DNA of 49,613 bases from Hyphomicrobiales bacterium. GTDB taxonomy: Bacteria > Pseudomonadota > Alphaproteobacteria > Rhizobiales > Beijerinckiaceae. The DNA lies in contig JAPLOW010000143.1 in NCBI GenBank assembly GCA_026400555.1, positions 1 to 49,613 on the forward strand, given 5' to 3'. Every line of letters starts with the position of its first letter. Position 1 is the first letter of the stretch. The position numbers were made by a program, and so were the translations under genes. Positions 17,702-26,773 of the stretch are shown piece after piece. The notes below the pieces were generated by a model. The model was given only the letters and a program-made list of their open reading frames with translations. It searched no databases and was not told where the DNA came from.

Positions 17702-19321
17702 ATGCGCTTGTTTGCCAGCTCCACACGACGGTCCCTTGCCTTCGGACTTTTTGCCGCGACGGCGCTCGCCGGAACGCTGGCTGTGTCCTTCGCGAACCCG
17801 GTTGCGGCCCAGACGCTGACCATCGGCGTTCGCGGCGGTCCCGACTCGATCGACCCGCACTTCACAGCAAGCGGCACCCATGCCGAGGCGCTCAAGCATG
17901 TCTTCGACACGCTGACCTGGTCCGGCGATGGCCTGGAGGTCGAGCCGCGCCTCGCCGAAAGCTGGAAGCTGATCAACGACACGACCTGGGAGTTCAAGCT
18001 GCGCAAGGGCGTGAAGTTCCACGACGGCTCGGACTTCACCGCCGAGGACGTCAAATTCTCGATCGAGCGTATTCCGATGGTGTCAGGCCCGAACCCGACG
18101 ACAATCTACGTCCGCCGCGTCAAGGAGACCAAGATTATCGATGCGCACACGCTGCACATCGTCACCGACGGTCCGGCGCCGATCCTGCCCTATGACTTCA
18201 TCCGGCTGTTCATTGTCTCGCACAAGGCGGCTGCTGGCCTGACAAAGGAAAGCGCCAACGAGGCGTTCAACTCGGGCAAGGCCGCCATCGGCACCGGGCC
18301 ATACCGTTATGTCTCCTGGCAGCCGAAAGGCGATCTCGTGGTTGACCGCTTCGACGGCTTCTGGGGTCCGAAAGAGCCCTGGGCCCGGCATATCCGCAAG
18401 GAAATCGCCAACGACGCCGCGCGCGTCGCGCAGCTGAAAGCGGGCCAGCTTGACCTGATCACCCGCGTTCCGGCGACCGATGTCGCAGCGCTGAAGCGCG
18501 ATCCGAAGCTCTCGGTCCAGACCATCGACACGGTCTACGTCTTCAACGTCGAACTCGACATGCGCGAGAAGGCGCTGAACACGACCGCGAAGGACGGCTC
18601 TCCGCTGCCGAACAATCCGTTCCGCGACCTGAAGGTGCGGCAGGCTATTGATCTGGCGATCGACCGCAAGACCCTTGCCGAAGTGGCGATGGAGGGTCTG
18701 GGGGTTCCGGTCAACCAGATGGTGACGCCGTCGATCTTTGGTTTCAACAAGGCGCTGCCGCCCCGGCCATTTGACCCTGCGCTGGCCCGTAAGCTCCTGG
18801 CCGAGGCCGGTTATCCGAACGGCTTCAAGACGCAGTTCTCGTTCACGCAGGACCGTCTGCCCGGCGACCGCCAGGTCGGCACCGGCATCGCCCAGATGCT
18901 CGCCGCCATTGGCATCGACGTGCAGGCCAACGCACAGCCGGCCGCAGTGTTCTTCCCGGCGCGGACGCGCGGCGAGTATTCGTTCTCGATGTCGGGCTGG
19001 GGCACGCTCACGGGCGAGTCGCACTACACCCTGTCGTCGCTGGCGCATTCGAACGACCGTGAGCGCCGCATGGGCGCCTTCAACGTGCTGGGCTACAACA
19101 ACCCGGCGATGGACAAGCTCCTGCAGGATGCTGCGGTCGAACTCGACGAGGGCAAGCGCCGCAAGCAGCTCGAAGACGCCAACGCCCTGCTCGACACCGA
19201 CAAGCAGCGCCTGCCGATCGTCGCAGTGGGGTCTGCCTGGGCGATGCAGAAGGACAAGGTGACGATCAAGGCGCGGGTCGACGAGGACACGCTCGCCATG
19301 AACATCAAGCCGGCCAAGTGA
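17702..19321 (+). CDS. Peptide ABC transporter substrate-binding protein (SBP family 5)
   Basis: A 539-residue DppA/OppA-class periplasmic protein. A signal peptide (SLAFGLFAATALAGTLAVSF, cleavage after VAAQ) precedes TLTIGVRGGPDSIDPHFTAS. Family signatures follow: PRLAESWKLINDTTWEFKLR, GVKFHDGSDFTAEDVKFSIE, GTGPYRYV and FRDLKVRQAIDLAIDRKTLA. ATG 17702 is preferred because residues upstream do not form a signal peptide. It opens the rightward operon, opposite the matching permease and ATPase genes across the marR promoter region. The ligand class is peptide-like or another amide; the downstream asparaginase-type hydrolase fits that. Confidence 0.94.
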   Translation: MRLFASSTRRSLAFGLFAATALAGTLAVSFANPVAAQTLTIGVRGGPDSIDPHFTASGTHAEALKHVFDTLTWSGDGLEVEPRLAESWKLINDTTWEFKLRKGVKFHDGSDFTAEDVKFSIERIPMVSGPNPTTIYVRRVKETKIIDAHTLHIVTDGPAPILPYDFIRLFIVSHKAAAGLTKESANEAFNSGKAAIGTGPYRYVSWQPKGDLVVDRFDGFWGPKEPWARHIRKEIANDAARVAQLKAGQLDLITRVPATDVAALKRDPKLSVQTIDTVYVFNVELDMREKALNTTAKDGSPLPNNPFRDLKVRQAIDLAIDRKTLAEVAMEGLGVPVNQMVTPSIFGFNKALPPRPFDPALARKLLAEAGYPNGFKTQFSFTQDRLPGDRQVGTGIAQMLAAIGIDVQANAQPAAVFFPARTRGEYSFSMSGWGTLTGESHYTLSSLAHSNDRERRMGAFNVLGYNNPAMDKLLQDAAVELDEGKRRKQLEDANALLDTDKQRLPIVAVGSAWAMQKDKVTIKARVDEDTLAMNIKPAK

Positions 19322-20289
19322 CGCCGCGGATGGCCGCGCAACCTGCGCTTGGACTGCACGGAGGCTGCGGAACACTCGACCGCAGCCTCATGTCGGAAGC
19401 AGAATGGGCAGAGAGCCGGGCCCATGTGTCCGATGCGCTCCGCGCCGGCTGGGCCGTCCTGTCGAAAGGCGGGGCGGCGCTCGACGCGGTGCAGGCCACT
19501 GTGGTCGTGCTTGAAGACAGCCCGCATTTCAACGCCGGTTTTGGCGCAGCGCTGACCGAGAACGGAACGCACGAACTCGATTCCTCAATCATGGACGGAG
19601 CGACTCTCGCTGCAGGCGCGGTCGCAGGCGTGCAGCGCATTCGTAATCCGGTGAAGGCAGCCCGGGCTGTGATGGACTCCGGGCGGGCCGTGCTGCTGCT
19701 CGGTGCCTCGGCGGATTCCTTCGCAGAGAGAGCGGGCCTCGACATGGTTGCGCCGGATTACTTCACGACCCAGCGCCGCGTCGATGCGCTGGCCAATCTC
19801 AAGCGCCGCGCCCTTGAAGGTACGGCTTCAAAGGCCTCCGAGGCCGAGAAACACGGCACGGTTGGCGCGGTGGCCCGCGACAGGCATGGAAACCTGGCGG
19901 CTGCGACATCGACCGGAGGCTTCAACAACAAGCCCGTCGGCCGCGTCGGGGATTCGCCGATCATCGGCGCCGGGACCTATGCAAAGAATGGCATCTGCGC
20001 CGTCTCCTGCACCGGAATGGGCGAATTCTTCATCCGCCGCGTGGCTGCCTATGATGTCGCGGCCCGCATCTCCTATGCTGGCCAGTCGCTCGATGAGGCC
20101 TCTCGCGTGCTGGTGTATGAGACCCTTGCCGGCTACGGCATCGGGGCCGGCATGATCGTACTCGGGGCGGAGGGCGATCCGCTCGCCCCGTTCAACACGC
20201 TTGGCATGTATCGAGGCTGGATCGACACAGCCGGCCACATGACCGTGGCGACGCATCACGAACTCCATCACCTTGGACATGTCACATGA
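19318..20289 (+). CDS. Isoaspartyl peptidase / L-asparaginase (N-terminal nucleophile hydrolase)
   Basis: A 323-residue type-2 asparaginase homologue. The N-terminal part has ALGLHGGCGTLDRSLMSEAE and PHFNAGFGAALTENGTHELD with SIMDG. The autoprocessing site is HGTVGAVARDRHGNLAAATS, where the threonine becomes the new N-terminus and nucleophile of the beta subunit; GGFNNKPVGRVGDSPIIGAG follows. Such enzymes cleave beta-aspartyl or related amide bonds. The start is GTG 19318 inside the preceding stop (GTGA) or ATG 19330; neither has a clear ribosome-binding site, so coupling with the binding protein is likely. It overlaps the next gene by four bases. Confidence 0.92.
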   Translation: MTPRMAAQPALGLHGGCGTLDRSLMSEAEWAESRAHVSDALRAGWAVLSKGGAALDAVQATVVVLEDSPHFNAGFGAALTENGTHELDSSIMDGATLAAGAVAGVQRIRNPVKAARAVMDSGRAVLLLGASADSFAERAGLDMVAPDYFTTQRRVDALANLKRRALEGTASKASEAEKHGTVGAVARDRHGNLAAATSTGGFNNKPVGRVGDSPIIGAGTYAKNGICAVSCTGMGEFFIRRVAAYDVAARISYAGQSLDEASRVLVYETLAGYGIGAGMIVLGAEGDPLAPFNTLGMYRGWIDTAGHMTVATHHELHHLGHVT

Positions 20290-21332
20290 CTTCAAGGCCG
20301 ATACTGATCTGGGGCGCCGGCGCCATCGGCGGCACGCTTGGGGCCTATTGGGCGCGCGCGGGCCTGCCTGTGCTGATGGTCGATATCGCTGCCGAACACG
20401 CGAAGGCATGCAGCACGGTCGGCCTCAAGATCACAGGACCGGTCGAAACCTTCCGGCAGGTGGTTCCGTGCATCACCCCTGACGAAGTCGCGGGACAGTT
20501 CGACGTGATCGTGCTGGCGGTCAAGGCGCAGGCGACCGAGGCTGCGGTCAGGCAGCTCCTGCCGCATCTGTCCCCTGGCGGCTATGTGCTGTCGGCCCAG
20601 AACGGGCTGAACGAGATCGCGATCTCACGGGTTGTCGGCCACGAACGGACCATGGGGTGCTTTGTCAATTTCGGGGCCGACTGGCTTGGAGCCGGAGAGA
20701 TCCTGTTCGGGAACCGGGGGGCGGTGGTCGTCGGCGAAATCGACGGGACAATCCGGGACCGGACGCGTAAGATGCATGGCTGGCTCAAGCTGTTCGAGCC
20801 CAACGCCGTGCTGACGGAGAACATCTGGGGCTATCTGTGGGGCAAGCTCGCCTATGGCGCCATGCTGTTCGCGACCGCGCTCACGCCGGACTCGATGACC
20901 GCGAATTTCGAAGATCCGCGCCGCTTTGTCGTGTTCGACCGGCTTGCGCGCGAGGTCATGGCGGTTGCGGCGGCGCGCGGGGTGGCGCCGGTGGGCTTCA
21001 ACGGCTTTGATCCGGCCTGCTTTTCAAAGGGGGCGTCTGAAGCCGGCTCGCGCGCTTCGGTTGCTGCGCTGGCCGAGTTCAACAGGTACACCGCCAAAAC
21101 CCATTCTGGCATCTACCGCGACCTCGCCGTGCGCAAGCGCAAGACCGAGGTTGATCCGCAGATCGGCGTGATCGGCGAGCTTGGAGCGGAGGCGGGCGTG
21201 CACACGCCCACCATCCGTCAGCTGGTGGCACTGATCCATGGCATCGAGGACGGCGCCGAGCCGATGGCATTCGAGACATTCCAGAAGCTGATTGCAACGG
21301 CGGAGGCGGCAAACCATGCACATCCGCTTTGA
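20286..21332 (+). CDS. Ketopantoate reductase family (PanE/ApbA-like) oxidoreductase
   Basis: A 348-residue NAD(P)-dependent reductase. The cofactor motif is ILIWGAGAIGGTLGAYWARA; the catalytic-lysine and asparagine regions are VIVLAVKAQATEAAV, LSAQNGLNEIAIS and NIWGYLWGKLAYGAML. It is longer than typical PanE (about 300 residues) and lies in a catabolic operon, so a role on a different 2-keto or 2-hydroxy acid is more likely than pantothenate synthesis (inference). Its ATG overlaps the asparaginase stop by four bases. Confidence 0.87.
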   Translation: MTSRPILIWGAGAIGGTLGAYWARAGLPVLMVDIAAEHAKACSTVGLKITGPVETFRQVVPCITPDEVAGQFDVIVLAVKAQATEAAVRQLLPHLSPGGYVLSAQNGLNEIAISRVVGHERTMGCFVNFGADWLGAGEILFGNRGAVVVGEIDGTIRDRTRKMHGWLKLFEPNAVLTENIWGYLWGKLAYGAMLFATALTPDSMTANFEDPRRFVVFDRLAREVMAVAAARGVAPVGFNGFDPACFSKGASEAGSRASVAALAEFNRYTAKTHSGIYRDLAVRKRKTEVDPQIGVIGELGAEAGVHTPTIRQLVALIHGIEDGAEPMAFETFQKLIATAEAANHAHPL

Positions 21333-22071
21333 TGGACAGGTCGCGCTTGTCACCGGCGCGGCGCAAGGCATCGGTCAGGCGATCGCGCTGGCGTTGAAGG
21401 GGGCTGGTGCGACGGTTGTTGCAGCCGATCTCGACGAGTCCCGGTTGTCGGCCTTCGCTGCCGCCCATCAGATGACGCCGCTCGTGCTCGACATCGGCAA
21501 GCGCGAGGCTTGCCAGCAGGTGATTGCCGACATCCTGAAACAGCATGGCCGGCTCGATGTGCTGGTCAACGCCGCCGGCGGGGTGCGCGGGCAGACCGGA
21601 GGCCCGGTGTCCACGGTTACGCCGGAAGGCTGGCGGGCGATCTTCGAGGCCAATGTCGACGGCGCGTTCTGGCTGTCTCAGGCCGCCGCCGAGCCTATGC
21701 AGCAGGCCGGCTTCGGCCGGATCGTCAACATCGCCTCCGGCGCAGGCCTACGGCCAAGCCTGACCGGCATTCAGGCCTACACGGCCGCGAAGCATGCGCT
21801 GGTCGGACTGACGAAGCAACTCAGCCAGGATCTCGGTCCGTTCGGCGTCACCTGCAATGCGGTCGCGCCGGGCTTCGTGCGCTCCAATCCCACGACCGAG
21901 CGTCAGTGGCAGTCCTATGGCGAGGACGGGCAGGCACGGCTCATGAGCAGCATTCATACGCGGCGTCTCGGCACCGCGCAGGACATCGCCAACGCCGTCG
22001 TATTCCTGGCAAGCCAGCAGGCAGGCTGGGTTTCAGGCCAGATCCTGTCCGTGGATGGCGGGCGCTCCTGA
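21316..22071 (+). CDS. SDR family NAD(P)-dependent oxidoreductase
   Basis: A 251-residue classical short-chain dehydrogenase. It has the TGxxxGxG cofactor motif in VALVTGAAQGIGQAIALALK, DVLVNAAGG, the catalytic serine in NIASGAGLRP, the YxxxK pair in AYTAAKHALVGLTKQL and the C-terminal QILSVDGGRS. ATG 21316 has CGGAGG nine bases upstream; the in-frame ATG 21292 is less likely. It overlaps the 3' end of the PanE-like gene by 17 bases and is the last gene of the rightward arm. The substrate is unknown. Confidence 0.92.
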   Translation: MHIRFDGQVALVTGAAQGIGQAIALALKGAGATVVAADLDESRLSAFAAAHQMTPLVLDIGKREACQQVIADILKQHGRLDVLVNAAGGVRGQTGGPVSTVTPEGWRAIFEANVDGAFWLSQAAAEPMQQAGFGRIVNIASGAGLRPSLTGIQAYTAAKHALVGLTKQLSQDLGPFGVTCNAVAPGFVRSNPTTERQWQSYGEDGQARLMSSIHTRRLGTAQDIANAVVFLASQQAGWVSGQILSVDGGRS

Positions 22072-22106
22072 CACGATGGGCAGGCGGGACCCGCTATCCG
22101 GATCCT

Positions 22107-23016
22107 TCAGGTCGATTGCGCGCGCAGCCGTGACCGCATCCACAGCTTGCGGCGGGTCCAGATCAGCAGACCGGTGAGCCAGAGCCCGGCAAACAGCACT
22201 GACGCCAGGAGGTTGAGGGCGGAGCCGGCGTGCCAGTTGCCTCCATGCAGCGTTCTTGGCCAGTTCGTTGCGTTGGGCTGCAGGCCTGCGCGGGTGACCA
22301 CGAGCGACTGCAGCGCCTTGCCCGTCATAGGCGCGCGATCAGCCTACCGCCGCGTGGGCGCAGCGAGGTGAGGCCGGCAATATCGCGTTCGGACGCCAGC
22401 AATCTGACGGCGTCGGCTATGAGCAACCGTTTCGCCGGCTGGCGCGGCGCCGCGCCGGTGAACGTGATGCCGAAGGACAGCGCGAGGCCTGTGAGCGGCA
22501 CCAGTAGCGCCAAGGGCAGCAGGACCCAGGCGCTCGTCGCATGCCATCCGCCAAGCGAATTGCGCATCCGGGGCCAACCCCCGTCGCGATCCCGTTCACG
22601 GCCAATAGCAGCATCCCAACGGTCGAGGCCGTGACGATCCAGTATTGGTCGAGCAGAAGGTGTTCGTGCATTTGCCGCGCCGTGCGGAACAGTTCCGGCA
22701 ATGACCAGGGCCCGTCCTCCATGACCTCCTCGCCTGCGCGCAGGTCGACCTCGACCTCGCCATTCGGACCGGCGCCGCTGATCAGAAGGGTCGCTTCATA
22801 GGGTCTCACCGTCAGCCCGATTGTCGCGCCCTGCGGATCATGACGACCAAGATGCCGAAGCAACACATCCTGTGACAAGGGCGCAGGCATCCAGGCGCGC
22901 TGAAGCAGCGGCTCTGCGGACAGGAGCAGCCCGCTCAGGATGATCAGGCGCAACGGCGCCGCGAGCGCCAGCGCCAGCCAGCGGTGCAGACGAAGGCTCA
23001 GGGCTTTCCAGTTCAT
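22107..23016 (-). pseudogene. PepSY-associated transmembrane protein, two frame breaks
   Basis: The start at 23016 gives MNWKALSLRLHRWLALALAA, a membrane helix and a PepSY-like domain (GEVEVDLRAGEEVMEDGPWS, then FRTARQMHEHLLLDQYW) followed by TASTVGMLLLAVNGIATG. The frame is then lost at a run of five Cs (22578-22582, + strand). Adding one base would join it to WPRMRNSLGGWHATSAWVLL in the next frame, which continues to about 22330. There a second shift leads to MTGKALQSLVV and NLLASVLFAGLWLTGLLIWT. Together these make a protein of about 300 residues, normal for PepSY-TM iron-reductase-like proteins. As written it is broken twice. A sequencing error in the C-run is plausible for the first break. 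Confidence 0.8.
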
Positions 23017-23261
23017 CAGCGCTCCTTCCTGCGGAGATCGCCGCGCCGCGTCCGGCCAGGACTATTCAATGGGGACGTCACGCACACAACATGTTTCACA
23101 TGCACCGCCTAAACCTTGACCGGCACAGCAGAAGTGCACCGAAAAGCAAGATATTGCAGGTCATGAAGTGCAGCGCTGTCTTGTGCTGCTGTCCTGCAGC
23201 GGATTGTGGCAGGATGAGCGCCGAGCAATTCGGCTCCCTTGGGTTTCGCAGGGTTTGCAAG

Positions 23262-24251
23262 ATGACGGTGCTGGTTTCCGGCGGGGCAGGCTACATTGGC
23301 GGCCATATGGTGCTCAACCTCGTTGACCGGGGTGAGCCGGTCTGCATCCTGGACAACCTTTCGACGGGCTTTCGCTGGTCGGTGCCGCCTGCCGTTCCGC
23401 TGATCGTGGCGGATGCGGGTGATTTCGAGGCGGTGCTGAACACGATCCGGACGCATGGTGTGCGCTCGATCATCCATTTCGCGGCGCGCATCGTGGTGCC
23501 GGAATCGGTGGCCGACCCTCTCGGCTATTATCTCGCCAACACAGTGAAGACACGCGCCCTGATCGCGGCGGCGGTGGCTGGCGGCGTCAAGGAGTTCATT
23601 TTCTCGTCCACGGCGGCGGTTTACGGGGAAACCTCGCTCGAGCCTGTTTCCGAGGCGCAGCAGCCTTCGCCCATGTCGCCCTATGGAACATCCAAGTGGA
23701 TGAGCGAGATGATGCTGCGCGATGCGGCAGCGGCCCACGGCTTCCGCTATGCCATCTTGCGCTACTTCAACGTGGCAGGCGCCGATCCGGCAGGCCGGTA
23801 TGGCCAGTCAACCCCAATGGCGACCCACCTGATCAAGGTCGCCGCCGAGGTGGTGACTGGCAAGCGCACGCATATGGAGGTGTTCGGGCAGGATTATCCC
23901 ACCCCCGACGGCACCTGCGTGCGCGACTACATCCATGTCAGCGATCTCGCCGCGGCGCATGCCGTCACCCTCGACTACCTGCGTGGCGGCGGTCCCAACA
24001 TCATCGTCAACGCCGGCTATGGGCGCGGCTACTCCGTCCGCGAGGTCATCGACACCGTCCGCAAGGTCTCGGGCGTGGATTTCGAGGTCAGGCAGGGACC
24101 TCGGCGGGCGGGAGACCCGCCAGCCATCGTCGCGAATGCGGAAAAGCTCCGCAGGGAGCTTGGCTGGGTTCCGAAGCTCGATCATCTCGACGCGATTGTC
24201 AGCCACGCGCTCGGCTGGGAAGCCGAGTTGAGGCGGCGGGGGCTTGGCTGA
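23262..24251 (+). CDS. galE: UDP-glucose 4-epimerase
   Basis: A 329-residue extended SDR that interconverts UDP-glucose and UDP-galactose for cell-surface polysaccharides. The NAD motif is MTVLVSGGAGYIGGHMVLNL. The catalytic triad is visible as serine in FIFSSTAAVYGE and YxxxK in SPYGTSKWMSE. GalE-type motifs RYFNVAGADPAGRYGQ and DYPTPDGTCVRDYIHVSDLA follow. ATG 23262 gives the family N-terminus; 57 extra in-frame codons upstream are not coding-like. It ends directly against the convergent bioY stop. Epimerases acting on other UDP-sugars cannot be excluded. Confidence 0.92.
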   Translation: MTVLVSGGAGYIGGHMVLNLVDRGEPVCILDNLSTGFRWSVPPAVPLIVADAGDFEAVLNTIRTHGVRSIIHFAARIVVPESVADPLGYYLANTVKTRALIAAAVAGGVKEFIFSSTAAVYGETSLEPVSEAQQPSPMSPYGTSKWMSEMMLRDAAAAHGFRYAILRYFNVAGADPAGRYGQSTPMATHLIKVAAEVVTGKRTHMEVFGQDYPTPDGTCVRDYIHVSDLAAAHAVTLDYLRGGGPNIIVNAGYGRGYSVREVIDTVRKVSGVDFEVRQGPRRAGDPPAIVANAEKLRRELGWVPKLDHLDAIVSHALGWEAELRRRGLG

Positions 24252-24875
24252 TCAGCGGCGGCGCAGCGCTGTCCAGCCGGCCGCAACGAGGGCGGTGGCC
24301 AGTGCCACCTTCACCACCGAACCGACGATAAAGGGCTGAACGCCAACGGCGAAAGCGCGCGACAGCCCGATGCCCGTCGCGCCGCTGGCCAACTGGGCGA
24401 AGAAGGCAAGCCAGGCCATGCCGATCACAAGGATCAGCGCATGGGCGAAGGTCATGCCGGCCGAGACCTTGAGAAGGGATGCGCCGCGTGCCGCAAACAG
24501 GCCGGCGACATAGGCTGCCGGGATGAATGACAGCAGGAAGCCGCCCGTGGAACCGAGGAAATAGCCTGGACCAGCGGCGCCGGGCATGGCAAACACCGGC
24601 AGGCCGGCAAAGCCTTGCGCCAGATAGAATGCGACGCTGGCGGCGCCGAGGCGCGGCCCGAGCGCAGCGCCGAGGAACAGCACGGCGAAACTCTGCATCG
24701 TCATCGGCACCGGCCACATCGGAACCTGCACCTTCGCTGACAAGGTGAGGAGCAGCGAGCCCGCAGCCACAAACACGAGGCTGCGGAACCAGACCGGCAT
24801 GCGGCCAGCCATGTGCGGCAAGGCGGCGTCGATCAGGGAGGCGGCGGGAGCTGCGTGTGTCCGGGGCAGGGCCAT
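24252..24875 (-). CDS. bioY: Biotin transporter BioY (ECF S-component)
   Basis: A 207-residue membrane protein with about six helices. BioY signatures are SLLLTLSAKVQVPMWPVPMT, AFYLAQGFAGLPVFA and GPGYFLGSTGGFLLSFIPAA. It binds biotin and works alone or with the ECF AT module, which is not encoded here. Upstream on the minus strand, the region around 24941-24950 contains ATCTATA, part of the known BioR operator (TTATCTATAA), but the match is incomplete. It is divergent from the MBL hydrolase. Confidence 0.93.
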   Translation of the reverse strand: MALPRTHAAPAASLIDAALPHMAGRMPVWFRSLVFVAAGSLLLTLSAKVQVPMWPVPMTMQSFAVLFLGAALGPRLGAASVAFYLAQGFAGLPVFAMPGAAGPGYFLGSTGGFLLSFIPAAYVAGLFAARGASLLKVSAGMTFAHALILVIGMAWLAFFAQLASGATGIGLSRAFAVGVQPFIVGSVVKVALATALVAAGWTALRRR

Positions 24876-25023
24876 GCGATTCAGTCCTCAGGCTTTGATA
24901 CGACGTGGCGGGATCAGGTGCGATTTGACGTTTGGCGCGCGATCTATAGGGCGGTAAGGAGCGGGTCACAAGCATCGCGCCGATGGCCGCGCCATCGCGA
25001 CGCGAGCAACTGGGGACAACCTG

Positions 25024-25938
25024 ATGAGCGACGACCTCACCTTCGATCGGCGCAGCGACGCCAGAGCTGGTGAGGTGGTGCAGGTCAGCCCTCTGATCCG
25101 GCGCGTGATCGCGCCGAATCCCAGCCCTTTCACCTTCACGGGGACATGCAGCTACATCGTCGGGCAGAGCACGGTCGCGGTCATCGACCCAGGCCCTGAA
25201 TCGGACGAGCATCTGTCGGTCCTGCTGGCTGCTCTCTCGCGCGTTACCGTCAGCCACATCGTTGTCAGCCACACGCACCGCGATCACTCGCCGGGCGCCC
25301 GACGGCTGCAGGCTGCGACCGGCGCGCGAATCGTTGGCTGCGGGCCCCATCGGGCGGCGCGGTCGCTTTCGCTCGGCGAGACAAACCGCCTCGATGCGTC
25401 ATCGGACATGGCCTACCAGCCGGACGCCGAGATGAGTGATGGCGACGTGATCGAAGGGCGCGGTTGGACACTCGAGGCTGTGGCCACGCCCGGCCACACC
25501 GCCAATCACCTCGCCTTCGCGCTCCGCGAAGATAACGCGCTGTTCTCCGCCGATCATGTCATGGCCTGGTCAACCAGCATCGTCGCGCCGCCGGACGGGG
25601 CGATGGCCGACTACATGGCCTCGCTCGAGAGACTGCGGTCGCGCAGCGAGGCTGTGTACTGGCCGGGACATGGCGGCCCTGTGCGCGACCCGCAGCGTTT
25701 CGTCAGGGCGCTCGCCACCCATCGCCGGATGCGCGAGGCGAGCATCCTCGCCCGCATCGAGGCCGGCGACAGGTTGATCGGCGAGATCGTGCCCAAGGTT
25801 TACGAGGGGCTCGCGCCGGCGCTGCATGGTGCTGCTGCATTGTCGACCTTCGCCCATCTTGAGGATCTGGTCAGCCGCGGGCTGATTCGTTGCGCGGAAG
25901 GCGCCCCGTCGCTGGACGCCCAGTACCTGCCGGCCTGA
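25024..25938 (+). CDS. MBL-fold metallo-hydrolase (LACTB2-like)
   Basis: A 304-residue metallo-beta-lactamase-fold enzyme. The metal motif HxHxDH is in VVSHTHRDHSPGARRLQAAT. Further ligands lie in EAVATPGHTANHLAFALRE, LFSADHVMAW and WPGHGGPV. A C-terminal winged-helix-like domain (VPKVYEGLAPALHGAAALST) is typical of the LACTB2/hydroxyacylglutathione-hydrolase-like branch. It is cytoplasmic, with no signal peptide. Known relatives are endoribonucleases or thioester hydrolases, so the exact reaction is uncertain. It converges with the DUF1499 gene. Confidence 0.88.
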   Translation: MSDDLTFDRRSDARAGEVVQVSPLIRRVIAPNPSPFTFTGTCSYIVGQSTVAVIDPGPESDEHLSVLLAALSRVTVSHIVVSHTHRDHSPGARRLQAATGARIVGCGPHRAARSLSLGETNRLDASSDMAYQPDAEMSDGDVIEGRGWTLEAVATPGHTANHLAFALREDNALFSADHVMAWSTSIVAPPDGAMADYMASLERLRSRSEAVYWPGHGGPVRDPQRFVRALATHRRMREASILARIEAGDRLIGEIVPKVYEGLAPALHGAAALSTFAHLEDLVSRGLIRCAEGAPSLDAQYLPA

Positions 25939-25945
25939 CGCGCAA

Positions 25946-26719
25946 TCAGCGCGCGGTGACCAGTGCCTGGATTTCGTCAGCAAACGCCTGGATGCGGGCG
26001 GCATTGACGCCGAGGTCGTGCTGGCCGAGGCGGGAGGCGGAGCGGATGTCGATGCGCGAGCCTTCCAGCCGTGGACGGATGCGGATGGTGACATCATCGG
26101 CGAAGCGCAACAGGCGTGTCGTCGCGATGGCCTCGATGCGTGCCGATCCGGTGCGGCCGCCTGGCGGGGATTGTTCGATGACGCGCCAGCCGAGATTGGC
26201 GACGGCCCTCTGTACCACCGTGTAGGCCTCCTCCGCCGGCAAGTCGAGAATGACCGGGATGATGCGCTGGTAGGCCTCGCGCTGCGGCTGGCGGCCTTCG
26301 CGGCTGCGCTCGATCGGCACGTGCCCATCGCGCGCCGCCAGCGCCGCCCGCGAGCGCGAGAAGGATGGCGGGTCATCGATGTCGGTCGAGATGTCGTTGA
26401 GCTTCGGCAATCGCCAATACTGGAACGCCACATAAGCCGGCGCCGCGAGCAGCAACGATGCCAGAAACAGGGCGAAAAAGACGCGGCCGGCTCCACGCAG
26501 GCCATGATTCCAGATGGCGAGCCCGCCAATCGTCGCCACCAGCGAACTCATCAATGCCAGGACAAAGCCGGAGCCCAGCGCGGCGAGGCCGGGTGGCCCA
26601 TGCTGGCCGCTGCGGACGACCAGAACCCCGTAAAGCGTGACGACAGCCGCGAACAAGGCAAGACGCCCCGCCCAGGTGGCGGCGCGCGAGACGGGTTGTT
26701 CAAGCACAATGCGGCGCAT
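25946..26719 (-). CDS. DUF1499 domain-containing membrane protein
   Basis: A 257-residue protein with three N-terminal hydrophobic helices (LALFAAVVTLYGVLVV, SGFVLALMSSLVATIGGLAI and VFFALFLASLLLAAPAYVAF) followed by a soluble DUF1499 domain. That domain starts with LPKLNDISTDIDDPPSFSRS and ends with RSASRLGQHDLGVNAARIQA. Function is not established for the family. ATG 26719 is preferred over the adjoining GTG 26722. It ends eight bases from the MBL stop, in convergent orientation. Confidence 0.88.
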   Translation of the reverse strand: MRRIVLEQPVSRAATWAGRLALFAAVVTLYGVLVVRSGQHGPPGLAALGSGFVLALMSSLVATIGGLAIWNHGLRGAGRVFFALFLASLLLAAPAYVAFQYWRLPKLNDISTDIDDPPSFSRSRAALAARDGHVPIERSREGRQPQREAYQRIIPVILDLPAEEAYTVVQRAVANLGWRVIEQSPPGGRTGSARIEAIATTRLLRFADDVTIRIRPRLEGSRIDIRSASRLGQHDLGVNAARIQAFADEIQALVTAR

Positions 26720-26773
26720 CACGCTATTCTATCCCGGCAGCGGAGGATTGGCCACCGGCCAAGGCGAGTTGCC

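Noticed and set aside
24941-24950. BioR operator upstream of bioY
   Set aside because: Only the ATCTATA part of TTATCTATAA is present, so the match is too weak to list as a site.
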